Shown here: in pieces, positions 1 to 6,777 of the stretch
Position numbering within the stretch: the first letter of the stretch is position 1
Layout: the number at the start of each line of letters is the position of its first letter
Assembly (NCBI GenBank): GCA_048054495.1
Contig: JBGMQN010000045.1
Location: 1 to 10,568 of the forward strand
DNA length: 10,568 nt
Source of the DNA: JADFRG01 sp048054495
GTDB lineage: Bacteria; Chloroflexota; Anaerolineae; Anaerolineales; E44-bin32
Reading direction: 5' to 3'
The notes under the pieces: generated by a model
The model's input: the letters and a program-made list of their open reading frames with translations, nothing else
Databases searched by the model: none
Told to the model about the DNA's origin: nothing
Program-made: the position numbers and the translations under genes

Positions 1-55
1 CCTGACGAACATCTTGGAGATTGCGTCGCTTCGCTCGCAATGACAGATGCGCCTG
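1..55. repeat. 55-bp direct repeat, copy 1
   Basis: Identical over 55 bases to the copy starting at 130, with a 129-bp period. It may extend left of the window. The core at 16-45 (GGAGATTGCGTCGCTTCGCT, then CGCAATGACA) is the reverse-complement form of the familiar dispersed element TGTCATTGCGAGC...GCAATCTCC found between genes in many bacterial genomes. It is non-coding as far as can be seen. Confidence 0.9.
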
Positions 56-129
56 TTACGCGTGTGCTATGAGCACTACGCCAAAGCAGCATGCAATCGC
101 CAGCAGCAAACCGGGCTATTAGCGAAAGT

Positions 130-184
130 CCTGACGAACATCTTGGAGATTGCGTCGCTTCGCTCGCAATGACAGATGCGCCTG
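130..184. repeat. 55-bp direct repeat, copy 2
   Basis: Exact second copy of bases 1-55. The two copies diverge immediately after the final CCTG (TTACG against CACGT). The 74-bp spacer holds a small 5-bp hairpin (GTGCT-ATG-AGCAC, 64-76) and nothing gene-like. Two copies at this spacing do not make a CRISPR array. Confidence 0.9.
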
Positions 185-187
185 CAC

Positions 188-223
188 GTCATTGCGAGGC
201 GCAGAGCGCCGAAGCAATCTCCT
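188..223 (-). repeat. Inverted relative of the dispersed-repeat core
   Basis: CGTCATTGCGAGGCGCAGAG followed by CGCCGAAGCAATCTCC is the inverted, variant form of the cores at 16-45 and 145-174. The ATTGCGAG and GCAATCTCC ends are kept and the middle differs. Placed opposite copy 2, it could fold with 145-174 into a long imperfect stem. This arrangement is typical of dispersed palindromic intergenic elements. Positions 224-340 after it show no recognisable feature. Confidence 0.75.
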
Positions 224-340
224 CCATCGTCAGCAGAAAGCCCGAATCACTTTCAAGCTCCAACGGGCGCTGGAATAACATGCAACGGTCCACCGATTGC
301 CGAATTCAGCCGCTTCCTTCTTCCGTTCGCTGAAAATCCA

Positions 341-368
341 TGCAACCTTCAATCAATTGCTGCGTATA
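341..368 (+). promoter_or_regulatory. Candidate ECF-type promoter of the sigma factor operon
   Basis: TGCAAC at 341-346 and CGTATA at 363-368 are separated by exactly 16 bases. This resembles the TGAAAC-N16-CGTA pattern of sigma-W-type ECF promoters, with one mismatch in the -35 element. A transcript would start near 373-376, about 20 bases before the ATG at 395. Many ECF factors transcribe their own operon, so this could be an autoregulatory promoter. The match is by eye and short motifs arise by chance. Confidence 0.45.
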
Positions 369-394
369 TAGGAGTAGAACGAGAACGGCTGCCA

Positions 395-979
395 ATGGCG
401 GGTGACGACGAAAGAGATTTGATAACTGCAGCCGTGGACGGCGATGATGATGCATTCAGCAAGATCGTCGAGCGATATCAGAAGCCGGTCTACAACCTCT
501 GCTATCGACTGTTAGGAAATCACGGAGATGCGGAAGACGCCTCCCAGGAAGCATTTATGAAGGCCTATAAAGGACTCGAAAAGTACGATCCTCAGCGCCC
601 CTTCATTTCCTGGTTGCTAGCTATCGCGTACAACCAGTGCATTGATCAGCTTCGACGTCGGCGCGTCACGTGGGTCGGCCTCGAAGCCCTGTTTGACAGG
701 TCCGATCCGCAATCACCGTCTCCCGAACTCGCCGTAGAAGCGACAAGCGAAGCCGAGAGGGTTCAAGAAGCACTCTCAACCTTGAGCGTAAAGGACCGAG
801 CCGCGGTCGTTCTGCGCTATTGGTATGACTATTCCTATGACGAAATTGCAGAGACTCTGTCGTTGACGAACAGTGCGGTCAAGAGCCGACTGCACCGTGC
901 GCGCCGCGAACTGATGACCGTCTGGAATGCCGAGCAGCAGGCACTAGGAGAAAGTCAGAATGAAGTCTCGCTTGCTTGA
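395..979 (+). CDS. ECF-family RNA polymerase sigma factor (sigma-70 regions 2 and 4)
   Basis: The 194-residue product is a typical ECF sigma factor that directs RNA polymerase to a small stress regulon. Region 2 spans residues ~20-90: FSKIVERYQKPVYNLCYRLL, the DAEDASQEAF motif, and F/W-rich promoter-melting residues ending in QLRRRR. An acidic/Ser-Pro linker of about 30 residues follows. Region 4 spans ~122-175, with the helix-turn-helix YDEIAETLSLTNSAVKSRLH reading the -35 element. The open frame extends back to 176, but that extension lacks family similarity and runs through the repeat and the candidate promoter, so the ATG at 395 is preferred. No strong Shine-Dalgarno sequence is visible; GGAG at 371-374 is rather far away. 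The gene overlaps the next by 20 bp, which implies translational coupling with its regulator. The target regulon cannot be read from the sequence, although the operon suggests an envelope role. Confidence 0.93.
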   Translation: MAGDDERDLITAAVDGDDDAFSKIVERYQKPVYNLCYRLLGNHGDAEDASQEAFMKAYKGLEKYDPQRPFISWLLAIAYNQCIDQLRRRRVTWVGLEALFDRSDPQSPSPELAVEATSEAERVQEALSTLSVKDRAAVVLRYWYDYSYDEIAETLSLTNSAVKSRLHRARRELMTVWNAEQQALGESQNEVSLA

Positions 980-1487
980 TTCATGGCCGCTTGATGAGCG
1001 CGATCTGAGCGCTGCCGAAAGGGAGCGCCTTGAGCGGGCGCTCGCAGAATCTCCAGAGTTGCAGAGAGAACTGGGCGTCTGGCAGGCGATCGAAGCTTCG
1101 CTCCGAGAAGCACCGTCCATCGGCCCGAGGCCGGGCTTTGCCCGCCGGTGGCGATCTAATCTGGCTGAGAGGCAAGAACGCCGGCGCCTGCGACACGTCC
1201 AGTGGCTGCTCGGAGCGCTGTTGATGGGCGCGTTTGCTGCGATGTTGCTCATTGGCCTGGAGGCCCTGGCCTCGCCGGCTCAGATCGGCGCGGCCTGGAT
1301 CGAGGCGGCCATACGGATCGGCCAGATCCTGGAGACGGGCGCGCGCTTCTTGACCATCATAGGGAATGGCTGGCCGGCTCTTCTGGGCGCTCTGGCCTTA
1401 AGCGCTGCCGTGGCGTGGTTGAGCGTGTTGTGGGTCGCTGCAATGGTTCGATATGGCTTTAGCCGAGTTCAGAATGGAGTGAGTTGA
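960..1487 (+). CDS. Putative anti-sigma factor, membrane-anchored, without zinc-finger cysteines
   Basis: The 175-residue protein starts inside the sigma gene, as cognate anti-sigma factors commonly do. Residues 1-80 are cytoplasmic and helical: an LSAAERERLERALAESPEL segment, a WQAIEASLRE helix, then RPGFARRWRSNLAE and a basic stretch. Two hydrophobic segments follow at ~82-104 (WLLGALLMGAFAAMLLIGL) and ~137-163. The layout suits a protein that holds the sigma factor at the membrane until a signal releases it. There is no cysteine in the protein, so the HxxxCxxC zinc motif of ZAS-type anti-sigma factors is absent. Assignment therefore rests on position, topology and the general LSxxE...RPGFAxRW pattern. 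It ends in a TGATG overlap with the next gene. Confidence 0.75.
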   Translation: MKSRLLDSWPLDERDLSAAERERLERALAESPELQRELGVWQAIEASLREAPSIGPRPGFARRWRSNLAERQERRRLRHVQWLLGALLMGAFAAMLLIGLEALASPAQIGAAWIEAAIRIGQILETGARFLTIIGNGWPALLGALALSAAVAWLSVLWVAAMVRYGFSRVQNGVS

Positions 1488-2545
1488 TGAAGAAACTTTT
1501 CTTGGTTCCCTTTGTTGTGCTTGTTGCCGCCCTGGCACTGCCGGGCGCAGCTTACGCGGGCGAAGCCGAACAAGGCCAGGTCATATTTGGCGGAACATTC
1601 ACCCTGGAGAGCGGTGAGGTGCTGCATGGGGACCTGGTGATATTCGGCGGCTCGGTCGAGCTTGAGGAAGGCTCGATCGTTGACGGTGATGTTCTCCTGT
1701 TTGGAGGCAATGCCGTGATCCATGGCGAAATCGATGGAGATTTGGCGCTGCTGGGAGGGAACGCGGATCTCGGCTCAACCGCCGTAATTACTGGGGATGT
1801 GGCCACCATGGGAGGCAACGTTAACCAAGCCGAAGGCGCCATAGTGGAGGGCGATTTTGTTTCCGCAGAGGGATTCTATCTCCCCTTCAGCTTCGAGCTC
1901 CCCAATCTACCGGATTTCGGAGACACGGTCCGCGTGCGACCCTTCGGGCGCAGCAGCTTTGGACCCTTCTTCTCGCCGGTCATAGGCATTCTGTGGTTCG
2001 TTCTTCGGAGCCTGCTGGTTGCCGCGCTGGCCATTCTAGTCGTGCTGTTCTGGCCGAAGCCGGCAGAACGCGCGGGCAACGCGGCGGTTTCGCAGCCGAT
2101 CGTCTCGGGAGGGCTGGGCTGCCTGACGTTTATCGTGGTTCCGATCCTGGCCGTTTTTCTGGCGATTACGATCATCGGCCTGCCGTTGAGCTTCTTGACG
2201 GTGGTTGCGTTGGTAGTTGCAGTCGTGTTCGGTTGGATCGCGATCGGGGTGGAGATCGGCCTGCGTATGGCCGAGGCCTTCGATTGGGAGCTTCATCCAG
2301 CGGCTGCGGCAGGGATTGGAACGCTGGCCGTCAGCTTCGTCGTGGGCGGGATCGGGCTGATCCCATGCATCGGCTGGCTGGCGCCGCTGCTGGTGGGCTC
2401 GGCCGGTCTGGGAGCGGTAATCCTGACCCGCTTCGGATCGCGTGAGTATGAAATAGCCTCTGGTGCCGCTGAATTGCCGCCGCCCAAGAGCAAGAAGGCG
2501 CCGGCCAAGAAAGCCTCTTCCAAGAAGTCTTCTTCTAAGAAGTAG
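1487..2545 (+). CDS. Bactofilin-like (polymer-forming) exported or membrane protein
   Basis: The 352-residue product begins with a clear signal peptide: MKKLF, a hydrophobic core, then GAAYA before Gly25. Residues ~30-125 are short beta-repeats with G-D-hydrophobic-x-x-x-G-G periodicity (HGDLVIFGG, DGDVLLFGG, DGDLALLGG, TGDVATMGG). This is the pattern of bactofilin-type right-handed beta-helices. After a Pro/Phe-rich linker come several membrane segments (~163-190, ~205-255, ~275-313). The C-terminal tail from ~331 is Pro- then Lys/Ser/Ala-rich (KSKKAPAKKASSKKSSSKK). The ATG at 1487 has GGAG seven bases upstream and overlaps the previous stop as TGATG; a TTG at 1484 is the alternative start. 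Canonical bactofilins are cytosolic, whereas this one appears to place its repeats outside the membrane. Third in the sigma/anti-sigma operon, it may be the sensed or regulated envelope component; that role is inference. Confidence 0.75.
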   Translation: MKKLFLVPFVVLVAALALPGAAYAGEAEQGQVIFGGTFTLESGEVLHGDLVIFGGSVELEEGSIVDGDVLLFGGNAVIHGEIDGDLALLGGNADLGSTAVITGDVATMGGNVNQAEGAIVEGDFVSAEGFYLPFSFELPNLPDFGDTVRVRPFGRSSFGPFFSPVIGILWFVLRSLLVAALAILVVLFWPKPAERAGNAAVSQPIVSGGLGCLTFIVVPILAVFLAITIIGLPLSFLTVVALVVAVVFGWIAIGVEIGLRMAEAFDWELHPAAAAGIGTLAVSFVVGGIGLIPCIGWLAPLLVGSAGLGAVILTRFGSREYEIASGAAELPPPKSKKAPAKKASSKKSSSKK

Positions 2546-2573
2546 TCGCCGCTAGACTTCCCCTTCTGCGAAT

Positions 2574-2597
2574 GGGGTTGGCCGATCGGCCAGCCCC
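2574..2597 (+). terminator. Strong palindromic hairpin after the sigma operon, probable terminator
   Basis: GGGGTTGGCC, loop GATC and GGCCAGCCCC form a 10-bp stem with one G-U wobble, 28 bases after the operon stop codon. The following bases (GTTCGGG) are not a T-run, so a classical intrinsic terminator is not fully supported. It may act with Rho, protect the 3' end, or be a bidirectional or protein-bound palindrome. Confidence 0.45.
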
Positions 2598-2735
2598 GTT
2601 CGGGTTGAGCAATTGGTTACTGGAGGCGACTATTCACTTGGAAATTTCCCGCGCCTTTTTCTACTACAAGCCATCGGAAGCCTTAAAAATGCAGCTCAAA
2701 ACGCGCAATTGGTGGCTTCCCGCACGACGCTCCGA

Positions 2736-2741
2736 TATAAT
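2736..2741 (+). promoter_or_regulatory. Perfect -10 box (TATAAT) upstream of dnaE
   Basis: TATAAT lies 27 bases before the chosen dnaE ATG, giving a predicted start near 2748 and a leader of about 20 bases. No good -35 stands 17 bases upstream (TGGCTT). TTGGTG at 2709-2714 is better but gives a 21-base spacer. The element supports starting dnaE at 2769, because the longer open frame would place the promoter inside the gene. Confidence 0.55.
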
Positions 2742-2768
2742 CGCCCCGGTCCAATTTCTCGGGGGGGC

Positions 2769-5700
2769 ATGTCCTTCGTTCACCTGCACGTCCATTCTGA
2801 ATACTCGCTGCTCGACGGTCTGAGTCGTATCCCAGCTTTGGTTCAACGCGCCAAGGAATTGAACATGCCGGCCGTGGCGTTGACGGATCACGGCACAATG
2901 TTTGGTGCCGTGCATTTCTATAATGCGGCCAAACGAGAAGGCATCAAGCCCTTAATCGGGATGGAGGCCTACCTTGCACCGCGCGGCATGCAGGATCGCG
3001 ACCATCAGCAGGACAGTCGTACCGCCCATCTGCTGCTGCTGGCCGAAAATAAGCAGGGCTATCGGAACCTGTTGAAGATCGCTACCGCCGCTCAACTCGA
3101 GGGCTTTTACTACCGTCCCCGCATCGATCAAGCGTTCCTCGCAGCTCATAGCGAGGGGCTCATTGCTACCACCGGGTGCATGTCCGGCGAAGTCCCTCGA
3201 GCCCTGGGCCAGGGCCGTCAGCAGTACGCCGAAGAGCGCCTGGACTGGTATTTTGACCTCTTCGGCAGGGACCGATTCTTCTTCGAGCTTCAGAGCCACG
3301 ATATCCCGGAGCTGGAGGGCGTCAATCAAGCGCTGATCGATCTGGCGCCCAGGTACAAGGCGCGCTTTGTGGCGACGAACGACGTGCATTACGTGCGGCC
3401 GGAGGAAGCCGACCTGCAGGACGTGCTGCTCTGCATACAAACCGGCTCGGTCCTCAGCGATCCGGATCGTATGCGCATGACGGACGATTCCTACTATCTT
3501 CGCTCAACACAGGAAATGACCGAGCTGTTTGGTGAAGTGGAAGGAGCCATCGAGAACACGCTCTGGATCGCCGAGCGCGCGAATGTAAACCTCGATTTTG
3601 AGCAATATCGCCTTCCGCCGTTCGAGGTTCCGAAAGGCCAGACCGCTGAGAGCTTCCTTCGAGTCCTGTGCGAAGAGGGACTCGAGCGCCGCTATGGAGC
3701 TCACGCCAAAGACCGGGAGCGGAGAGAGCGCTTGGACTACGAGCTGGGCGTGATCCACGAGATGGGATTTGACGCTTACTTCTTGATCGTGTGGGACCTG
3801 TGCCGCTTCGCGGCGGAGCAAGGCATCTGGTACAACGCACGCGGCTCGGCCGCCGGATCCATCGTGGCATACTGCTTGGATATCACACTTGTAGATCCCA
3901 TCGAGCACGGTCTAATCTTTGAGAGATTTCTAAATCCTGGCCGAGTATCCATGCCGGATATCGACATGGACTTCCAGGATGACCGGCGCTCCGAGCTTCT
4001 TGAATACACAGCCAAGAAGTACGGCAGGGACAAGGTGGCCCAGATCATCACCTTCGGCACGCTCGGCGCCAGGGCCGCCATCCGCGACGTTGGTCGGGTG
4101 ATGGACATCCCCTTGCCGGAAGTGGACAGGATCGCAAAGGTCATTCCGAATATTCCTGGAAAGCCGGTCACCATACCGGAAGCGCTCGAAACGGTCCCAG
4201 ACCTCCAGGAGGCTTATCAGAGCAGTGAGTACATCCGCGAGCTGATTGAGACGGCCACCAAGCTCGAAGGCGTTGCCAGGAATGCGGGCACGCACGCCGC
4301 GGGTGTGATCATCACCGATAAACCCATCACCGAATACATTCCCCTCCACAGGCCGACCAAGGGCAGCCAGGAAGATAGCCCGATACGCGCCGTTACCCAG
4401 TTCGAAATGGGAGTCCTGGAATCGCTGGGCCTGTTGAAGATCGACTATCTGGGCCTATCGACTCTGACCGTGATGGCACGCGCCTCTGATCTCATTCGAC
4501 AGCGCCATGGTGTGGAGTTGGACCTCCAGTCCATCCCGCGGGACGACCCCAAGACGTACGATTTGCTGGGGAGTGGGAACGTCTTAGGAGTATTCCAGGT
4601 CGAAGGGGCCGGAATGCGCCGCTACTTGATGGAGATGAAACCAAGAAACTTGGCGCATGTTACGGCTATGGTGGCGCTCTATCGACCCGGCCCCATGGAA
4701 TTCATACCGGCCTACATTCGCCGCATGCACGGGCAGGAGGGTGTGACGTATCGCCATCCGTCCCTGGAACCGATCCTGAAGGAGACCTACGGGATCACGG
4801 TCTACCAGGAACAGATAATGTACTCCGCGATGAGCCTGGCGGGCTACACGGCCTCCGAGGCGGACAACCTGCGCAAGGCGGTGGCGAAGAAAAAGGCCAA
4901 AGCGTTGCGGGAGCAGCGACAGAAATTCGTTGAGGGGGCGGTGGCCAATGAGATTCCGCGGGAAACGGCCGATACGATCTTTGACGACTGGGAAGCGTTC
5001 GCCCGATACGGCTTTCCGAAGGGTCATGCCGCCGACTATGCCGTTATCTGCGTGCAGACCGCATATCTGAAGGCAAACTATCCCATAGAGTACATGACGG
5101 CGCTGCTGTCTGTCTACATGGGTGTCACCGATCGAGTGGCGCTGTATGTGGCCGAGTGCAGGCGCATGGGGCTGACCGTTCTTCCCCCCAACGTCAATGG
5201 TAGCGGGCTCGACTTCGAGATCGAAGATCAAGCACCGGGGATTCGCTACGGCCTGGGAGCGATCAAGAACGTCGGATATGGCTCGGTGGAAGCGATGCTC
5301 CAAGCCCGCCCCGATGAGGGATTCGTCGACCTGGTGGACTTCGCTCGTCGCGTGGATTTGCGACAGGTCGGAAAGCGGGCCATGGAGAGTTTGATTCGGG
5401 TCGGAGCGCTGGATGAATTGGGAGCGCGGCTGGATCTGCTGGAATCGCTTGATCGCATTGTGAGCTATTCTGCCACGCACTTCAGGGCGGCGGAGGTCGG
5501 TCAGCTGTCGATCTTTGGCGAGTCGACCGGAGTTACAGAGCAATTGGTATTGAAACCAGCCACCGTCGACGTCTCCTGGCGCCGCCAGCTAGGCTGGGAA
5601 AAGGAGCTATTGGGATCCTACGTTTCGGATCACCCGTTGGCGGCGAAGATGGACCAGCTATCAAATGTCGTAACTCACTACAGCAGTGAGATCGGCGAGT

Positions 5701-6665
5701 CCATGGAAGGCGAGAAGGTAACCGTCGCCGGCGAGATCTGCGCCATCCGGCCGTATCTAACCCGCGCCGGCAAAGAGATGGGCTTCCTTTCCCTGGAGGA
5801 TTTACAGGGCACGATCGAGCTGGTGGTATTTCAACGGCTCTGGGAGAAGATCTCCAGCGATATCGAACTCAATCAAATCGTGGTGGTGAATGGGCGCGTT
5901 GATGGAAACCGCGGCGAGCCAAAGCTGTTAGTGGACTCGATAGATCATGACCTCGCCAAGGCCTCGCGTGCTAAGGGTAACGTGGCAAATCAACCCGCGG
6001 GGCGAGGCTCCACCGCGCGTGCGGCCCATTCTGGCTCCGACAGTTCGCCGCGAGTAGCGCCTCAGCAATCGAATCAGCCACTGGCGACGGAGGAGGTGGC
6101 GAAGGTCGGTGCGGGTGAGGGGAATGGGGAGATTCCCGATGCAGAGCAACCAACCCATGAGCCGGCCGCAGCGCCGAGCATTCCCAACGAGCCAGCGCTG
6201 GCGGATGACACTGCCGGAACCCAGCCGGCTGCCGAGCTCCCGAGCATTTCGAAAGACCTGGAGCTGGGAGATGACGCCCCCGTTGCGGGGGGGGCACCGG
6301 TGCAAGCTGTCCAGGCTCCGCCCGTGCCCGTGTTAGGCGCCCACAGTGATGAAATCCAGTTTTCCCAAGACCTGCTTTCCGACTATCTGGCCGTCTGGCA
6401 GGGGCCCGAGCCTTCGATGGTCACCATCCTTCTTCGATCCTCGGGAGATCGCCAGCGGGATATCAGGCGCATGCGCCGCATCCATGCGCTGCTCGCATCC
6501 TATCCCGGTACAGATCGCTTGGCGTTTACTGTCTATGAGGACGCCGGCCGATACGATCTCGCGTTTCCGAATTCGTCCACCCGCTACACGCCCGAGCTCC
6601 ACACGAAGCTCTTGCGGTTGGTTGGAGATAACTGTGTGCATGTGGCGCCGCTACACCTTCACTAA
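2769..6665 (+). CDS. dnaE: DNA polymerase III alpha subunit (replicative polymerase)
   Basis: The 1298-residue replicative polymerase copies the chromosome as part of the PolIII holoenzyme. Residues 1-~270 are the PHP domain with metal-site residues visible: H5, H7, D40-H41, E66, H87, C137, D205 and H207. The polymerase core carries the catalytic aspartates D397 and D399 in MPDIDMDF, and D559 in KIDYLGLSTLT. A helix-hairpin-helix region lies near 825-845. GQLSIFG at 911-917 fits the internal sliding-clamp-binding motif. An OB fold spans ~980-1057. Residues ~1063-1192 form a low-complexity A/P/E/G-rich linker, then a conserved-looking C-terminal domain (~1213-1298: SYPGTDRLAFTV, FPNSSTRYTPEL) closes the protein. 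The open frame reaches back to 2613, but MSFVHLHVHSEYS is the normal family start and TATAAT lies inside the extension. A G7 run directly precedes the ATG in place of a normal Shine-Dalgarno sequence. Confidence 0.98.
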   Translation: MSFVHLHVHSEYSLLDGLSRIPALVQRAKELNMPAVALTDHGTMFGAVHFYNAAKREGIKPLIGMEAYLAPRGMQDRDHQQDSRTAHLLLLAENKQGYRNLLKIATAAQLEGFYYRPRIDQAFLAAHSEGLIATTGCMSGEVPRALGQGRQQYAEERLDWYFDLFGRDRFFFELQSHDIPELEGVNQALIDLAPRYKARFVATNDVHYVRPEEADLQDVLLCIQTGSVLSDPDRMRMTDDSYYLRSTQEMTELFGEVEGAIENTLWIAERANVNLDFEQYRLPPFEVPKGQTAESFLRVLCEEGLERRYGAHAKDRERRERLDYELGVIHEMGFDAYFLIVWDLCRFAAEQGIWYNARGSAAGSIVAYCLDITLVDPIEHGLIFERFLNPGRVSMPDIDMDFQDDRRSELLEYTAKKYGRDKVAQIITFGTLGARAAIRDVGRVMDIPLPEVDRIAKVIPNIPGKPVTIPEALETVPDLQEAYQSSEYIRELIETATKLEGVARNAGTHAAGVIITDKPITEYIPLHRPTKGSQEDSPIRAVTQFEMGVLESLGLLKIDYLGLSTLTVMARASDLIRQRHGVELDLQSIPRDDPKTYDLLGSGNVLGVFQVEGAGMRRYLMEMKPRNLAHVTAMVALYRPGPMEFIPAYIRRMHGQEGVTYRHPSLEPILKETYGITVYQEQIMYSAMSLAGYTASEADNLRKAVAKKKAKALREQRQKFVEGAVANEIPRETADTIFDDWEAFARYGFPKGHAADYAVICVQTAYLKANYPIEYMTALLSVYMGVTDRVALYVAECRRMGLTVLPPNVNGSGLDFEIEDQAPGIRYGLGAIKNVGYGSVEAMLQARPDEGFVDLVDFARRVDLRQVGKRAMESLIRVGALDELGARLDLLESLDRIVSYSATHFRAAEVGQLSIFGESTGVTEQLVLKPATVDVSWRRQLGWEKELLGSYVSDHPLAAKMDQLSNVVTHYSSEIGESMEGEKVTVAGEICAIRPYLTRAGKEMGFLSLEDLQGTIELVVFQRLWEKISSDIELNQIVVVNGRVDGNRGEPKLLVDSIDHDLAKASRAKGNVANQPAGRGSTARAAHSGSDSSPRVAPQQSNQPLATEEVAKVGAGEGNGEIPDAEQPTHEPAAAPSIPNEPALADDTAGTQPAAELPSISKDLELGDDAPVAGGAPVQAVQAPPVPVLGAHSDEIQFSQDLLSDYLAVWQGPEPSMVTILLRSSGDRQRDIRRMRRIHALLASYPGTDRLAFTVYEDAGRYDLAFPNSSTRYTPELHTKLLRLVGDNCVHVAPLHLH

Positions 6666-6777
6666 GAGGTTCGTTTAGAATCCCCCGCAAGAGAAGCCCA
6701 AGCCAGAGAGGATAATCCTGGAGGATAGGGGTCGTGCGGCAGAAGCACCCCTGCTCAGAGAGGAATAGCGAATCGCG

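Noticed and set aside
1..223. CRISPR array at the left edge
   Set aside because: There are only two direct copies, 55 bp long with a 74-bp spacer, and the core matches a dispersed intergenic repeat.
176..394. N-terminal extension of the sigma factor frame by 73 codons
   Set aside because: It translates repeat sequence and the candidate promoter, has no sigma-family similarity, and ECF factors normally begin near MAGDDERDL.
2613..2768. N-terminal extension of dnaE by 52 codons
   Set aside because: The family starts at the HLHVHSEYS motif, and the extension contains a perfect TATAAT.
4584..5543. Long 319-codon open frame on the minus strand inside dnaE
   Set aside because: It lies wholly within the well-conserved polymerase core and looks like an antisense shadow of high-GC codons.
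6727..6752. Hairpin between dnaE and pfk (AGGG...GTGC with GCAC...CCCT)
   Set aside because: The stem has a three-base bulge and no T-run, so it was not called a terminator. Weak -10-like boxes (TAGAAT 6676-6681, GATAAT 6711-6716) lack -35 partners.
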